DNA of 42,515 nucleotides. Origin: Roseobacter sp. GTDB lineage: Bacteria > Pseudomonadota > Alphaproteobacteria > Rhodobacterales > Rhodobacteraceae. The stretch is from assembly GCA_018500125.2 (NCBI GenBank), contig JAHBAM020000105.1, positions 1 through 42,515 of the forward strand. The letters are read 5' to 3'. A program made the translations under genes and the position numbers. The notes under the pieces are model-generated. The model was not told where the DNA came from, made no database searches, and saw only the letters and a program-made list of their open reading frames with translations. Shown piece by piece: positions 34,227 to 42,515 of this stretch; position 1 is the first letter of the stretch; each line of letters opens with the position of its first letter.

Positions 34227-35924
34227 ATGATCTCACGCCGCGATTTTCTCCAAGTTTCTATGGCCGCCTCGGCACTTTATGGTGCGAGCGGATTTGGCAA
34301 TTGGGCCCGTCTGGCGGCGCAGCAGGCGCTCACGCAGGACCAGCTTCTGGAGTTTGAAACCTATGGCAACGTGAGCCTTATTCACGTCACCGATATCCAT
34401 GCGCAGATGAAGCCGATCTTCTTCCGCGAACCAGAGGTCAATATTGGCGTTGGGGAGAACAAGGGCTTTGTGCCCCATATTACCGGCGCGGACTTCCGCA
34501 AGGCCTATGGCGTTGCCGATGGCAGCCCTGCGGCCTATGCGCTGAGCTACAACGACTTTACCTCGCTTGCGCAGCAATATGGCCGTGTCGGCGGGCTTGA
34601 CCGTGTGGCGACTGTGGTCAACGCGATCCGCGCCGACCGCCCTGATGCGCTCTTGCTGGATGGTGGCGATACATGGCATGGCTCCTATACCTGCTACCAG
34701 ACCGAGGGGCAGGATATGGTCAATGTTATGAACGCGCTCAAGCCCGATGCGATGACGTTCCACTGGGAATTTACACTCGGTTCGGAGCGGGTGAACGAGC
34801 TTGTCTCGAGCCTGCCGTTTACCTCGCTTGGGCAGAATATTTTCGATGCGGAATGGGACGAGCCAGCCGAGCTTTTCAAGCCCTACAAGTTCTTTGAGCG
34901 CGGCGGTGTGAAAGTGGCCGTGATCGGGCAAGCCTTCCCTTATATGCCGATTGCCAACCCGCGCTGGATGTTCCCGGAATACTCCTTCGGGATCCGCGAA
35001 GACAATATGGCGGCCATGGTGCAGGAGGTGCGCGATCAGGGGGCCGAGCTTGTTGTTGTGCTGAGCCACAACGGCTTTGATGTGGACAAGAAGATGGCGG
35101 GCAATGTCGAGGGGATTGACGTGATCCTCTCCGGGCACACCCATGATGCGCTGCCCGAGCCTGTGCTTGTGGGCAAGACGCATATCATTGCCTCCGGCTC
35201 CAATGGCAAGTTTGTCAGCCGTATCGACCTTGATGTGCGCGACGGCGAAATGAAGGGCATCCGTCACAAGCTGATCCCGATTTTCTCGGATGTGATCACG
35301 CCGGATCAGGAGGTTGCGGCGCTGATTGATGCGCAGCGCGCGCCCTATGAGGACAAGCTCAAAGAGGTGATCGGCACGACCGATACGCTGCTCTACCGCC
35401 GCGGGAACTTTAACGGCTCTTGGGATGATCTGATCTGTAACGCGCTGATGTCTGAGCGCGAAGCCGATATCGCTATGAGCCCTGGCGTGCGGTGGGGGCC
35501 GAGCATCCTGCCGGGTCAACAGATCACACGGGAAGATATTTGGAACGTAACATCAATGACTTACGGGGAAGCTTATCGCAGCGAGATGACCGGTGAGTTC
35601 ATCAAGGTGATCCTTGAGGATGTGGGCGACAACCTGTTCAACCCGGACCCCTACTACCAGCAGGGCGGTGACATGGTCCGGATTGGCGGCATGGGCTATA
35701 AGATTGATGTGAGCAAGCCACAGGGCGAGCGGATCAGCGATATGACCCTCTTGAAGACCGGCGAAGCGATTGACCCCGCGAAAAACTATGTTGTGGCGGG
35801 CTGGGCCAGTGTGAACGAGGGCACGGAAGGCCCGCAGATTTGGGATGTGGTGGAAAACCACATTCGCAAAGAGGGCACTGTGCGGCTTGAGGAGAATACA
35901 TCGGTTCAGGTTACGGGGGCGTAA
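34227..35924 (+). CDS. soxB: SoxB, sulfate thiol hydrolase
   Basis: SoxB hydrolyses the SoxY-bound thiosulfonate to release sulfate. It is a dimanganese enzyme of the 5'-nucleotidase/calcineurin-type family. The 565-residue product has a twin-arginine leader SRRDFLQVSMAASALYG and the metal motifs HVTDIHAQ, DGGDTWHGS, LSHNGFDVD and LSGHTHDAL. The start is ATG 34227, with GGAAGG about 10 bases upstream. Behind it lies a very strong terminator and then an unrelated gene, so the usual soxCDEFGH are not found here. Confidence 0.97.
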   Translation: MISRRDFLQVSMAASALYGASGFGNWARLAAQQALTQDQLLEFETYGNVSLIHVTDIHAQMKPIFFREPEVNIGVGENKGFVPHITGADFRKAYGVADGSPAAYALSYNDFTSLAQQYGRVGGLDRVATVVNAIRADRPDALLLDGGDTWHGSYTCYQTEGQDMVNVMNALKPDAMTFHWEFTLGSERVNELVSSLPFTSLGQNIFDAEWDEPAELFKPYKFFERGGVKVAVIGQAFPYMPIANPRWMFPEYSFGIREDNMAAMVQEVRDQGAELVVVLSHNGFDVDKKMAGNVEGIDVILSGHTHDALPEPVLVGKTHIIASGSNGKFVSRIDLDVRDGEMKGIRHKLIPIFSDVITPDQEVAALIDAQRAPYEDKLKEVIGTTDTLLYRRGNFNGSWDDLICNALMSEREADIAMSPGVRWGPSILPGQQITREDIWNVTSMTYGEAYRSEMTGEFIKVILEDVGDNLFNPDPYYQQGGDMVRIGGMGYKIDVSKPQGERISDMTLLKTGEAIDPAKNYVVAGWASVNEGTEGPQIWDVVENHIRKEGTVRLEENTSVQVTGA

Positions 35925-35961
35925 AGGCAGCGCACCGGATTTATTTTGCCGGTTTGAAAAT

Positions 35962-35997
35962 AAATCCGCCCGCGGGATGGTCCGCGGGCGGATTTTT
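35962..35997 (+). terminator. Strong rho-independent terminator after soxB
   Basis: AAATCCGCCCGCGG (35962-35975) pairs perfectly with CCGCGGGCGGATTT (35982-35995) over the loop GATGGT, giving a 14-bp stem that runs into a T-rich end. It marks the end of the sox unit. Confidence 0.92.
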
Positions 35998-36004
35998 GTT
36001 TGGA

Positions 36005-36112
36005 GCGGTGTTTCGGCTGGCGCCGACCCGGAGGGGGGCCAGCCCCCCAGAGACAAAAGCCTGCCGGCTTTTGTCTCATCCCCCCGGGATATTTCGGGCA
36101 ATAAAAAAGCCG
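36005..36112 (+). repeat. Dispersed composite hairpin repeat, copy C
   Basis: The copy has the core GGGGGG-CCAG-CCCCCC (36033-36048), then a 12-bp perfect hairpin GAGACAAAAGCC-TGCC-GGCTTTTGTCTC (36050-36077), then CCCCCCGGGATATTTCGGGC and AATAAAAAAG. Its end modules match copy D in inverted orientation. It fills the gap between the soxB terminator and the end of moxR. Confidence 0.85.
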
Positions 36113-36125
36113 GGAGAGCGGGCGC

Positions 36126-36965
36126 CTAGCGGCTCTGGCGGGCCATGAAGGCGAGGCGCTCGAAAAGATGCACATCCTGCTCGTTTTTCAAAAGCGCGCC
36201 GTGCAGTTTGGGCAGGGCATTGGCCGCATCGCGCCGCAGGTCTTCGGGGCCGAGGTCTTCGGCGAGCAGAAGCTTGAGCCAGTCGAGTACTTCGGAGGTG
36301 GAGGGTTTTTTCTTAAGACCCGATTGGTCGCGGATCTCGTAGAACTGGGTCAGCGCCGTTGTCAGGAGCTGTTCTTTGATGGCGGGGTGATGCACCGCCA
36401 CGATCTGGCGCATGGTCTCCATATCGGGGAAGCGGATGTAGTGAAAAAAGCAGCGGCGCAGGAAGGCGTCGGGCAGTTCTTTTTCGTTGTTGGAGGTGAT
36501 GATGATCACCGGGCGGTTTTGGGCGCGGATCGTCTCGCCGGTTTCATAGACATGAAACTCCATGCGGTCTAGCTCTTGCAGCAGGTCGTTGGGGAACTCG
36601 ATGTCGGCTTTGTCGACCTCGTCAATCAGGAGCACCACGCGCTCCTCGCTGGTGAAGGCCTCCCAGAGTTTGCCCTTTTTGATATAGTTTTTCACATCAT
36701 GCACCCGCGCCTCGCCGAGCTGGCTGTCGCGCAGCCGAGATACGGCGTCATACTCGTAAAGCCCTTGCTGGGCCTTGGTGGTGGATTTGATGTTCCATTC
36801 GATCATGCGCAGGCCCAAAGCGCTGGCGACCTGACGGGCCAGCTCTGTTTTTCCTGTGCCCGGCTCGCCTTTGACGAGGAGCGGGCGCTCGAGCGTGACG
36901 GCGGCGTTGACGGCTGTTTTGAGGTCTTCGGTGGCGATATAGGCCTTCGTTCCTTCAAATCTCAT
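36126..36965 (-). CDS. MoxR-family AAA+ ATPase
   Basis: A 279-residue AAA+ chaperone-like ATPase. Walker A GEPGTGKT has Lys39, Walker B is VLLIDEVDKAD, sensor 1 is ITSNNEKELPDAFLRR, and the lid domain is at the C terminus. MoxR proteins act with a von Willebrand A protein, usually encoded next door, to insert metals or assemble complexes. Here the gene ends directly at repeat copy C and no VWA gene follows. The ATG at 36965 has GAAGG upstream; the 36998 alternative is weaker. The client is unknown. Confidence 0.88.
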   Translation of the reverse strand: MRFEGTKAYIATEDLKTAVNAAVTLERPLLVKGEPGTGKTELARQVASALGLRMIEWNIKSTTKAQQGLYEYDAVSRLRDSQLGEARVHDVKNYIKKGKLWEAFTSEERVVLLIDEVDKADIEFPNDLLQELDRMEFHVYETGETIRAQNRPVIIITSNNEKELPDAFLRRCFFHYIRFPDMETMRQIVAVHHPAIKEQLLTTALTQFYEIRDQSGLKKKPSTSEVLDWLKLLLAEDLGPEDLRRDAANALPKLHGALLKNEQDVHLFERLAFMARQSR

Positions 36966-37113
36966 GTGAGCACTGCCTTCTTGATTGTTGATTTCCAAGG
37001 CAAACTATCCGAGACGCAATTTCACCGCAATCTGATGTTATGGGGTAGTGACAATCCGCTTCCTTAGGGGTAAGAGCGGCGCAGAAGAAGCGCGCAGTGT
37101 AGGAGAGTAACCC

Positions 37114-37572
37114 GTGTCATTGACTCGCTCAAACGTAGGGGTAAAGGAAATGAAAGCAGAGTTTTTTCTGCCTGATGATTATCGTCCAGCAGAGGACGAA
37201 CCTTTTATGAACGAGCGCCAGCTCGAATATTTCCGCCGAAAACTGATCACGTGGCGCGACGAATTGCTGGAAGGCAGTCGCGATACGATTGAAGGGCTTC
37301 AAGAGAGCACGCGCAATATTCCGGACGCAGCCGACCGCGCCTCGGAGGAGACCGATCGTGCGCTGGAGCTGCGCACCCGGGACCGCCAGCGCAAGCTTGT
37401 CTCAAAGATCGACGCGGCCTTGCGGCGGATCAGCGAGGGCGAATTCGGCTATTGTGAGGTGACGGGTGACCAGATTTCGCTCAAGCGCCTTGATGCGCGC
37501 CCGATTGCGACCATGAGCCTTGAGGCTCAGGAGCGCCACGAGCGCCGCGAGAAAGTCCACCGCGACGATTGA
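37114..37572 (+). CDS. dksA: RNA polymerase-binding factor DksA (single-cysteine form)
   Basis: DksA binds the RNA polymerase secondary channel and works with ppGpp in the stringent response. The 152-residue product has the N-terminal coiled-coil (FRRKLITWRDELLEG...), the DAADRASEETDRA tip region, and the C-terminal segment GEFGYCEVTGDQISLKRLDARPIATM. Only Cys114 of the four zinc cysteines remains, the form known in some alphaproteobacteria. GTG 37114 has AGGAG 8 bases upstream; ATG 37150 (MKAEFFLP) with AGGGG is an equally fair start. A good terminator follows. Confidence 0.92.
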   Translation: MSLTRSNVGVKEMKAEFFLPDDYRPAEDEPFMNERQLEYFRRKLITWRDELLEGSRDTIEGLQESTRNIPDAADRASEETDRALELRTRDRQRKLVSKIDAALRRISEGEFGYCEVTGDQISLKRLDARPIATMSLEAQERHERREKVHRDD

Positions 37573-37603
37573 TGCGTGGATGGGACTGATACAGAATACC
37601 AAG

Positions 37604-37633
37604 GCGTCGGAGCTTCTGTTCCGGCGCTTTTTT
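37604..37633 (+). terminator. Rho-independent terminator after dksA
   Basis: GCGTCGGAGC (37604-37613) pairs with GTTCCGGCGC (37618-37627) over the loop TTCT, with two G-U pairs, followed by six T (37628-37633). It lies 31 bases after the dksA stop and before the FAD monooxygenase. Confidence 0.88.
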
Positions 37634-37647
37634 GTTGAGAGGCAGGC

Positions 37648-38847
37648 ATGATCGAGGGCTTGAAAACCTATATTATCGGCGCCGGGATCGGCGGGCTGGC
37701 TTTGGCGCGGGTTTTGGCGCTGCGCGGCGCGGATGTGACCGTGCTGGAGCAGGCCGACGAGATCAAGGAAGTCGGTGCGGGGCTACAGATTTCGCCCAAC
37801 GGGCTGGCTGTGTTGCGCGCGATCGGGCTTGAGCCGGCGCTTGTCCGCAGCGGGGCTGTTCTGGCGGATACGGTGCGGCTGATGGACTATCGCGGCGGGG
37901 AAGTTGTCCGGCTTGATCTGACGCAGATGTCGCCGCAGAAATATTACTTTGTGCATCGGGCCGAGCTGATCTCACTCTTGGCCGAGGGGGCGCGGGCTGC
38001 GGGGGCAAAAATCGAGCTTTTGCAAAAGGTTGAGCGGGTTGAGGCGGGCGCGCCTGCGGCGCTTGTTTTGCAGGGAGGCGCGCGGCGGGAGGCGGATCTG
38101 GTGATTGGCGCGGATGGGGTCCATTCTGTGGTGCGCCCTGTGCTCAACGGGGTGCGGGCGCCGTTTTTCACCGGCAATGCCGCATGGCGGGCTGTTGTGC
38201 CCAACCATTGGGGGCGGCGCAGCGATGTGCAGGTTCATATGGGGCCGCGGCGGCATCTTGTGAGCTATCCTTTGATGGGGGGGCGGCTGATCAATCTGGT
38301 GGCTGTGCAAGAGCAGCGCGCCTGGCTTGAGGAGAGCTGGACGCAGGCCGACGATCCGGCCAATTTGCGCGCGGCGTTTGCGGATTTTGCGCCCGAGGTT
38401 GGCGAGATGCTGGACGCGGTGGACGAGGTCGGGCTTTGGGGCTTGTTCCGTCATCCTGTGGCCGAGCATTGGCACGGGCAGGGGCTTGCTCTCTTGGGCG
38501 ATGCGGCGCATCCGACCCTGCCGTTTCTGGCGCAGGGGGCTGTTATGGCGCTGGAGGATGCTTGGGGGCTGGGCGCGGCTTTGGAGCAGGCCGCAGGGCT
38601 TGGCACGGGGCTTGGCACGGGGCTTGAGACCTATCAGCTCTGGCGGCGGGCGCGGGCGCAAAAAGTCATCCGGGCGGCGACTGGCAACGCCTGGAAATAT
38701 CACCTCGGCGTTGGCCCGCTGCGCTTTGCGGCGCATACGGCTTTGCGGCTGGGCGGGGCGCTTGCGCCCCGGCGGATGCTTGGCCAGTTTGACTGGCTTT
38801 ATGGCTACGATATCACAGAGGCCTTGCCCGAAAAATCGGGCCGTTAA
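37648..38847 (+). CDS. FAD-dependent aromatic hydroxylase/monooxygenase
   Basis: A 399-residue class A flavoprotein hydroxylase similar to salicylate or 3-hydroxybenzoate hydroxylases. The FAD fingerprint is IIGAGIGGLALARVLALRG at residues 8-26, the ring-closure motif is ADLVIGADGVHS at about 150, and GDAAHPTLPFLAQGAVMALED at about 290 binds FAD ribityl. The substrate is not determinable. GAGGCAGG lies 7 bases before ATG 37648. It converges with eno across a bidirectional terminator. Confidence 0.85.
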   Translation: MIEGLKTYIIGAGIGGLALARVLALRGADVTVLEQADEIKEVGAGLQISPNGLAVLRAIGLEPALVRSGAVLADTVRLMDYRGGEVVRLDLTQMSPQKYYFVHRAELISLLAEGARAAGAKIELLQKVERVEAGAPAALVLQGGARREADLVIGADGVHSVVRPVLNGVRAPFFTGNAAWRAVVPNHWGRRSDVQVHMGPRRHLVSYPLMGGRLINLVAVQEQRAWLEESWTQADDPANLRAAFADFAPEVGEMLDAVDEVGLWGLFRHPVAEHWHGQGLALLGDAAHPTLPFLAQGAVMALEDAWGLGAALEQAAGLGTGLGTGLETYQLWRRARAQKVIRAATGNAWKYHLGVGPLRFAAHTALRLGGALAPRRMLGQFDWLYGYDITEALPEKSGR

Positions 38848-38884
38848 CCTTTCCGATTGGGCCGATTCGGGGGGGGTGATATGC

Positions 38885-38912
38885 GTGCACAACCCGTGCA
38901 CCATGCGTGCAC
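38885..38912. repeat. Three GTGCAC palindromes spaced 11 bases apart
   Basis: GTGCAC occurs at 38885-38890, 38896-38901 and 38907-38912, each starting exactly 11 bases after the last. They lie just after the monooxygenase stop in the 234-base convergent gap before eno. The one-turn spacing on one face of the helix is a possible protein-binding pattern, but no consensus was recognised. Confidence 0.6.
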
Positions 38913-38942
38913 CGGCCGAGCGGATTTCTGAAACGCGCAAAA

Positions 38943-38977
38943 AAGCCGCCGTTCGTTACCCGAGCGAACGGCGGCTT
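38943..38977. terminator. Bidirectional terminator between the FAD monooxygenase and eno
   Basis: AAGCCGCCGTTCG (38943-38955) pairs perfectly with CGAACGGCGGCTT (38965-38977) over a 9-base loop. It is flanked by an A-run on one side and TTAAGTTTT on the other, so it can stop transcription from both convergent genes. Confidence 0.9.
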
Positions 38978-39081
38978 AAGTTTTGGGGCCGATTATTTAA
39001 GAAAGTTCCGCCTTAAATTTGTATCGCCAATACCCTGTCAGGCTGTGCCTTCTCGGGACATTGGCAATACCTTTTATCAAG

Positions 39082-40401
<1,320 letters not shown>

Positions 40402-40470
40402 TCATAGGCGCTTCAGCGCTGCGTGCAAGGTCGGTAGCGCCAACATCGCGGATATGCGCAGGCTTTGGCC

Positions 40471-40584
40471 TTTTTTATTGCCCGAAATATCCCGGGGGGA
40501 TGATTCAAAAGCCGGCAGGCTTTTGAATCCGGGGGGCTGGCCCCCCGCCGGGGTCGGATTTTCGCGCAGCGAAAATGCGACCCT
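40471..40584 (-). repeat. Dispersed composite hairpin repeat, copy D
   Basis: Inverted relative to copy C. It carries the 12-bp hairpin GATTCAAAAGCC-GGCA-GGCTTTTGAATC (40502-40529), the core GGGGGGCTGGCCCCCC (40531-40546), and the hairpin ATTTTCGC-GCA-GCGAAAAT (40558-40576) shared with copy A. It starts with TTTTTTATTGCCCGAAATAT. It lies between eno and the DMT transporter gene. Confidence 0.85.
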
Positions 40585-40586
40585 CT

Positions 40587-41471
40587 TTAAACGGCCGCAG
40601 AACTGCGGAGCGCTTGCGCCAGTTTGCGTTCGCGCAAAAACGTGTAGAGGCCGGAGGCAATGATCAGGGCCGCGCCGAGATAGGTCAGCGCATCCGGGGA
40701 TTCCGAAAAGACGGCATAGCCCAGCAGGATCGAGAACAGGAGCCGCGTGTAGCGGAACGGCATGATTGCTGCGGTGTCACCCATGCGCATGGCGGTGACG
40801 ATCAGATAATACCCGATCACACCAAAGCCGACGGCCGCGCCCAGCGAGAGCGCCTCGCCGCCGCTGACCGCCTCTGGCCAGCCGGTGAGCGCCATGAGCA
40901 AAGGGCTTGCGAGCACGAGGGCAAAGAAGCCGTAAAAGGAGACAACCGTTGAAGAGGTGCGCGCCGGCATGAGGCGGGTGAGCAGATCGCGTGCGGCAAT
41001 GGCGAAGACGGTGATGACCACAAAGAGCGAGGCCGGCTCAAAGCCTGCGAGGCCGGGGCGGATGATGATCAGCACGCCCAGAAACCCGGTGAGAATGGCG
41101 CACCAGCGCCGCCAGCCGACCTGTTCGCCTAAAAACAGCGCCGCCCCGAGGGTGATTGCCAGTGGCGTGGCCTGAAACACCGCCGCGACGGTTGTGATCG
41201 GCACAAGCGAGAGCGAGGTGATAAAGAACAGTGCGGCCAGAGCTTCGGAGGCCGTGCGCCAGAACAGCGCCTGCGAAAAATGCCGTCGCTGAAACACATT
41301 GACCCGCTGGCCAAGCGCCACAAGGAAAAACACAAGCGAGCCGCCAAGGCCGAGCAGCAGCATGATCTGCCCTTTGGGAACCGAGCCGGAGAGATATTTG
41401 ATAAAGCTGTCCTCAATCGCAAAGGCGGCCATGGCTGCCGTGATGAAGAGAATGCCGCGCAGGTTGTTCAT
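40587..41471 (-). CDS. DMT-family (EamA) transporter
   Basis: A 294-residue inner-membrane protein with about ten hydrophobic helices in two EamA halves (about 5-135 and 150-285). Sections such as AAMAAFAIEDSFIKYLSG and LVPITTVAAVFQATPLAITLGAALFLGE are typical. It could export a metabolite or amino acid, but the substrate is unknown. The ATG at 41471 has no clear Shine-Dalgarno sequence (upstream reads CCCTCCCCC), so the start is tentative; the longer frame to 41744 overlaps fur. It ends 3 bases after repeat copy D. Confidence 0.82.
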   Translation of the reverse strand: MNNLRGILFITAAMAAFAIEDSFIKYLSGSVPKGQIMLLLGLGGSLVFFLVALGQRVNVFQRRHFSQALFWRTASEALAALFFITSLSLVPITTVAAVFQATPLAITLGAALFLGEQVGWRRWCAILTGFLGVLIIIRPGLAGFEPASLFVVITVFAIAARDLLTRLMPARTSSTVVSFYGFFALVLASPLLMALTGWPEAVSGGEALSLGAAVGFGVIGYYLIVTAMRMGDTAAIMPFRYTRLLFSILLGYAVFSESPDALTYLGAALIIASGLYTFLRERKLAQALRSSAAV

Positions 41472-41634
41472 GGGGGAGGGTCCGAAGCTGTTGTGTGCCA
41501 CCTTTCGGGGAAAGCGGGCAGGGGCGCAAGGTCTTTCGCTTGTTAAGGAGTGTGTGACGCGGCGCGCGGCCGCAATTGGCTCTCGCGGTCTGCCCCCCCT
41601 GTCAGCCGCCGTCAGCCCCTGCCAGCCCTCGCGG

Positions 41635-42048
41635 TCAGGGCTTTTTGATCGGCACGCCGTAGAGTTCGAGGCGGTGGCCTTTGAGGGTATAGCCGAGCTT
41701 TTGGGCAATGCGCTCTTGCAGGGCTTCGATCTCCTCATCGACAAATTCGATCACTTCGCCGGAGTTCATATCAATCAGGTGGTCGTGATGCTCGCGTTCG
41801 GCGTCTTCATAGCGGGCGCGTCCATCGCCGAACTCGAGCTTGTCCAGAATGCCGGCTTCGTCAAACAGCTTGACGGTGCGATAGACCGTGGCGATCGAAA
41901 TCCCGGCGTCGAGCGCGGCGGCGCGGGCGTAAAGCTCTTCGACATCGGGGTGGTCATCGGAGTCTTCCAGCACGCTGGCGATGATGCGGCGCTGGCCTGT
42001 CATGCGCAGGCCCTTGGCTTCGCAGCGGGAGGTGATTGTATCGGTCAT
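41635..42048 (-). CDS. fur: Fur-family metal-responsive regulator (Fur/Mur)
   Basis: A 137-residue dimeric DNA-binding protein. The recognition region is GISIATVYRTVKLFDEAG, followed by the metal-binding part EREHHDHLIDMNSGEVIEF and ELYGVP. It has no C-terminal CxxC, and its only cysteine is at residue 9. In alphaproteobacteria this type (Fur, often called Mur) senses manganese or iron. The start is ATG 42048 with a moderate upstream site. It lies upstream of the DMT gene in the same direction, separated by 163 bases. Metal specificity is not decidable. Confidence 0.88.
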   Translation of the reverse strand: MTDTITSRCEAKGLRMTGQRRIIASVLEDSDDHPDVEELYARAAALDAGISIATVYRTVKLFDEAGILDKLEFGDGRARYEDAEREHHDHLIDMNSGEVIEFVDEEIEALQERIAQKLGYTLKGHRLELYGVPIKKP

Positions 42049-42129
42049 GGCATGGCTCGTTCTGGCTTTGGATCGGTTTAGCCGAGCCGGGCGCGCTTGG
42101 CCAGAGGGGCGCGCCCGAGGGCGGCGATT

Positions 42130-42496
42130 TCAGAGGCAGAGCTGGCCCTGCATGGTTTTGACCGCTGCGCCGGTGAGGGTGACGCCTGTGTCCTGCGCCT
42201 TTACCGTGATCTTTGAGGGGCGGCCCATGTCTTCGCCCTGCCAGATCGTGAGCGTGAGCGGCTTGGCCGAGAGCGCGGCCAGATAGGCCCCGAGCGTGGC
42301 GCAGGCAGAGCCTGTGGCGGGGTCTTCGGGGATGTTGTCGAGCGGGGCAAACATCCGGGCGTGCAGGCTCTGGCCGCTGCGCACATAGGCAAACTGCGCA
42401 AAATCGAGCGCGCCTTGAAACCGGGCCGCGCCCTCGCGAAAGGCGGCGGTTTCGGGGGTGCAAGCGGCGAGCGCCGCGCGGCTGTGCAGCTCTGTC
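42130..42496 (-). CDS. PhzF-family isomerase-like protein, N-terminal part missing
   Basis: The C-terminal 122 codons of a PhzF-family protein are present: QFAYVRSGQSLHARMFAP, then the family signature EDPATGSACATLGAYLA, and a closing ITVKAQDTGVTLTG. PhzF-like proteins are cofactor-free isomerases or epimerases. The gene is cut at 42496, where the adapter sequence begins; any predicted start with MCIRDR at 42513 is an artefact. The full protein would be about 260-300 residues. The substrate is unknown. Confidence 0.82.
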
Positions 42497-42515
42497 CTGT
42501 CTCTTATACACATCT
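42497..42515. other. Residual Tn5/Nextera mosaic-end adapter
   Basis: The last 19 bases CTGTCTCTTATACACATCT are the Tn5 mosaic end used in Nextera libraries. They are not native sequence. In reverse they create the start MCIRDR and, in another frame, MYKRQ, both familiar contaminant peptides in databases. Confidence 0.97.

Noticed and set aside
36005-36112. Copy C as a simple moxR terminator
   Set aside because: The module is shared with three other places in both orientations, so a plain terminator does not explain it, though it may also stop transcription.
42130-42513. Intact-looking PhzF gene starting MCIRDR at 42513
   Set aside because: Those first residues come from the Tn5 mosaic end, so the gene is truncated rather than complete.

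Overview
The window is a 42.5 kb piece of a GC-rich alphaproteobacterial chromosome. Gene content and order point to the Rhodobacteraceae/roseobacter group. The indicators are a BamD-like tail next to recN, the aerobic cobaltochelatase pair cobS/cobT, a DksA with one cysteine, a Fur/Mur-type regulator without a C-terminal CxxC, and a thiosulfate-oxidising sox cluster in the soxT-R-S / soxV-W-X-Y-Z-A-B arrangement. I did not assign a genus. No tRNA, rRNA, CRISPR, integrase or insertion sequence was recognised. No gene-free stretch exceeds 300 bases.

Layout. 1-10.6 kb: bamD tail, recN, a D-lactate/glycolate-type FAD dehydrogenase, a CLC chloride transporter or channel, a DUF427 protein, an aminopeptidase P, cobT and cobS. 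10.6-17.4 kb: exported MsrB, a J-domain protein, BolA, a DUF4177 protein, a hot-dog thioesterase, gatB, an unrecognised 433-residue protein, a secreted lytic transglycosylase-like protein and a small membrane protein coupled to pepN. 17.4-27.6 kb: pepN, malate synthase G, then a minus-strand run reading HAD dehalogenase, alpha/beta hydrolase, PLP-dependent dehydratase, pcaD, pcaB, and finally an FKBP isomerase. 27.7-36 kb: a DUF1223 protein and the sox cluster. 36-42.5 kb: MoxR ATPase, dksA, an FAD monooxygenase, enolase, a DMT transporter, fur and a broken PhzF-like gene.

The sox genes make a coherent unit. SoxYZ carries the sulfur substrate, SoxAX attaches it, and SoxB releases sulfate. SoxV, SoxW and SoxS supply periplasmic reductant. 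SoxT is a thiosulfate-transport-type permease, and SoxR is a two-cysteine ArsR repressor. The cluster stops at a strong terminator directly after soxB. No soxCD (sulfane dehydrogenase) or soxEFGH follows; the next thing is a dispersed hairpin repeat and an unrelated MoxR gene.

The most distinctive non-coding structure is a composite hairpin repeat present four times (about 7.30, 9.30, 36.01 and 40.47 kb). It has a GGGGGC(C/T)(A/G)GCCCCC core and a CCCGGGATATTT end. Two copies share a 12-bp hairpin in which two base pairs differ by compensatory changes on both arms, so the fold itself appears to be conserved. The last 19 bases are the Tn5/Nextera mosaic-end sequence, so the window ends at a sequencing-adapter artefact inside the PhzF-like gene.
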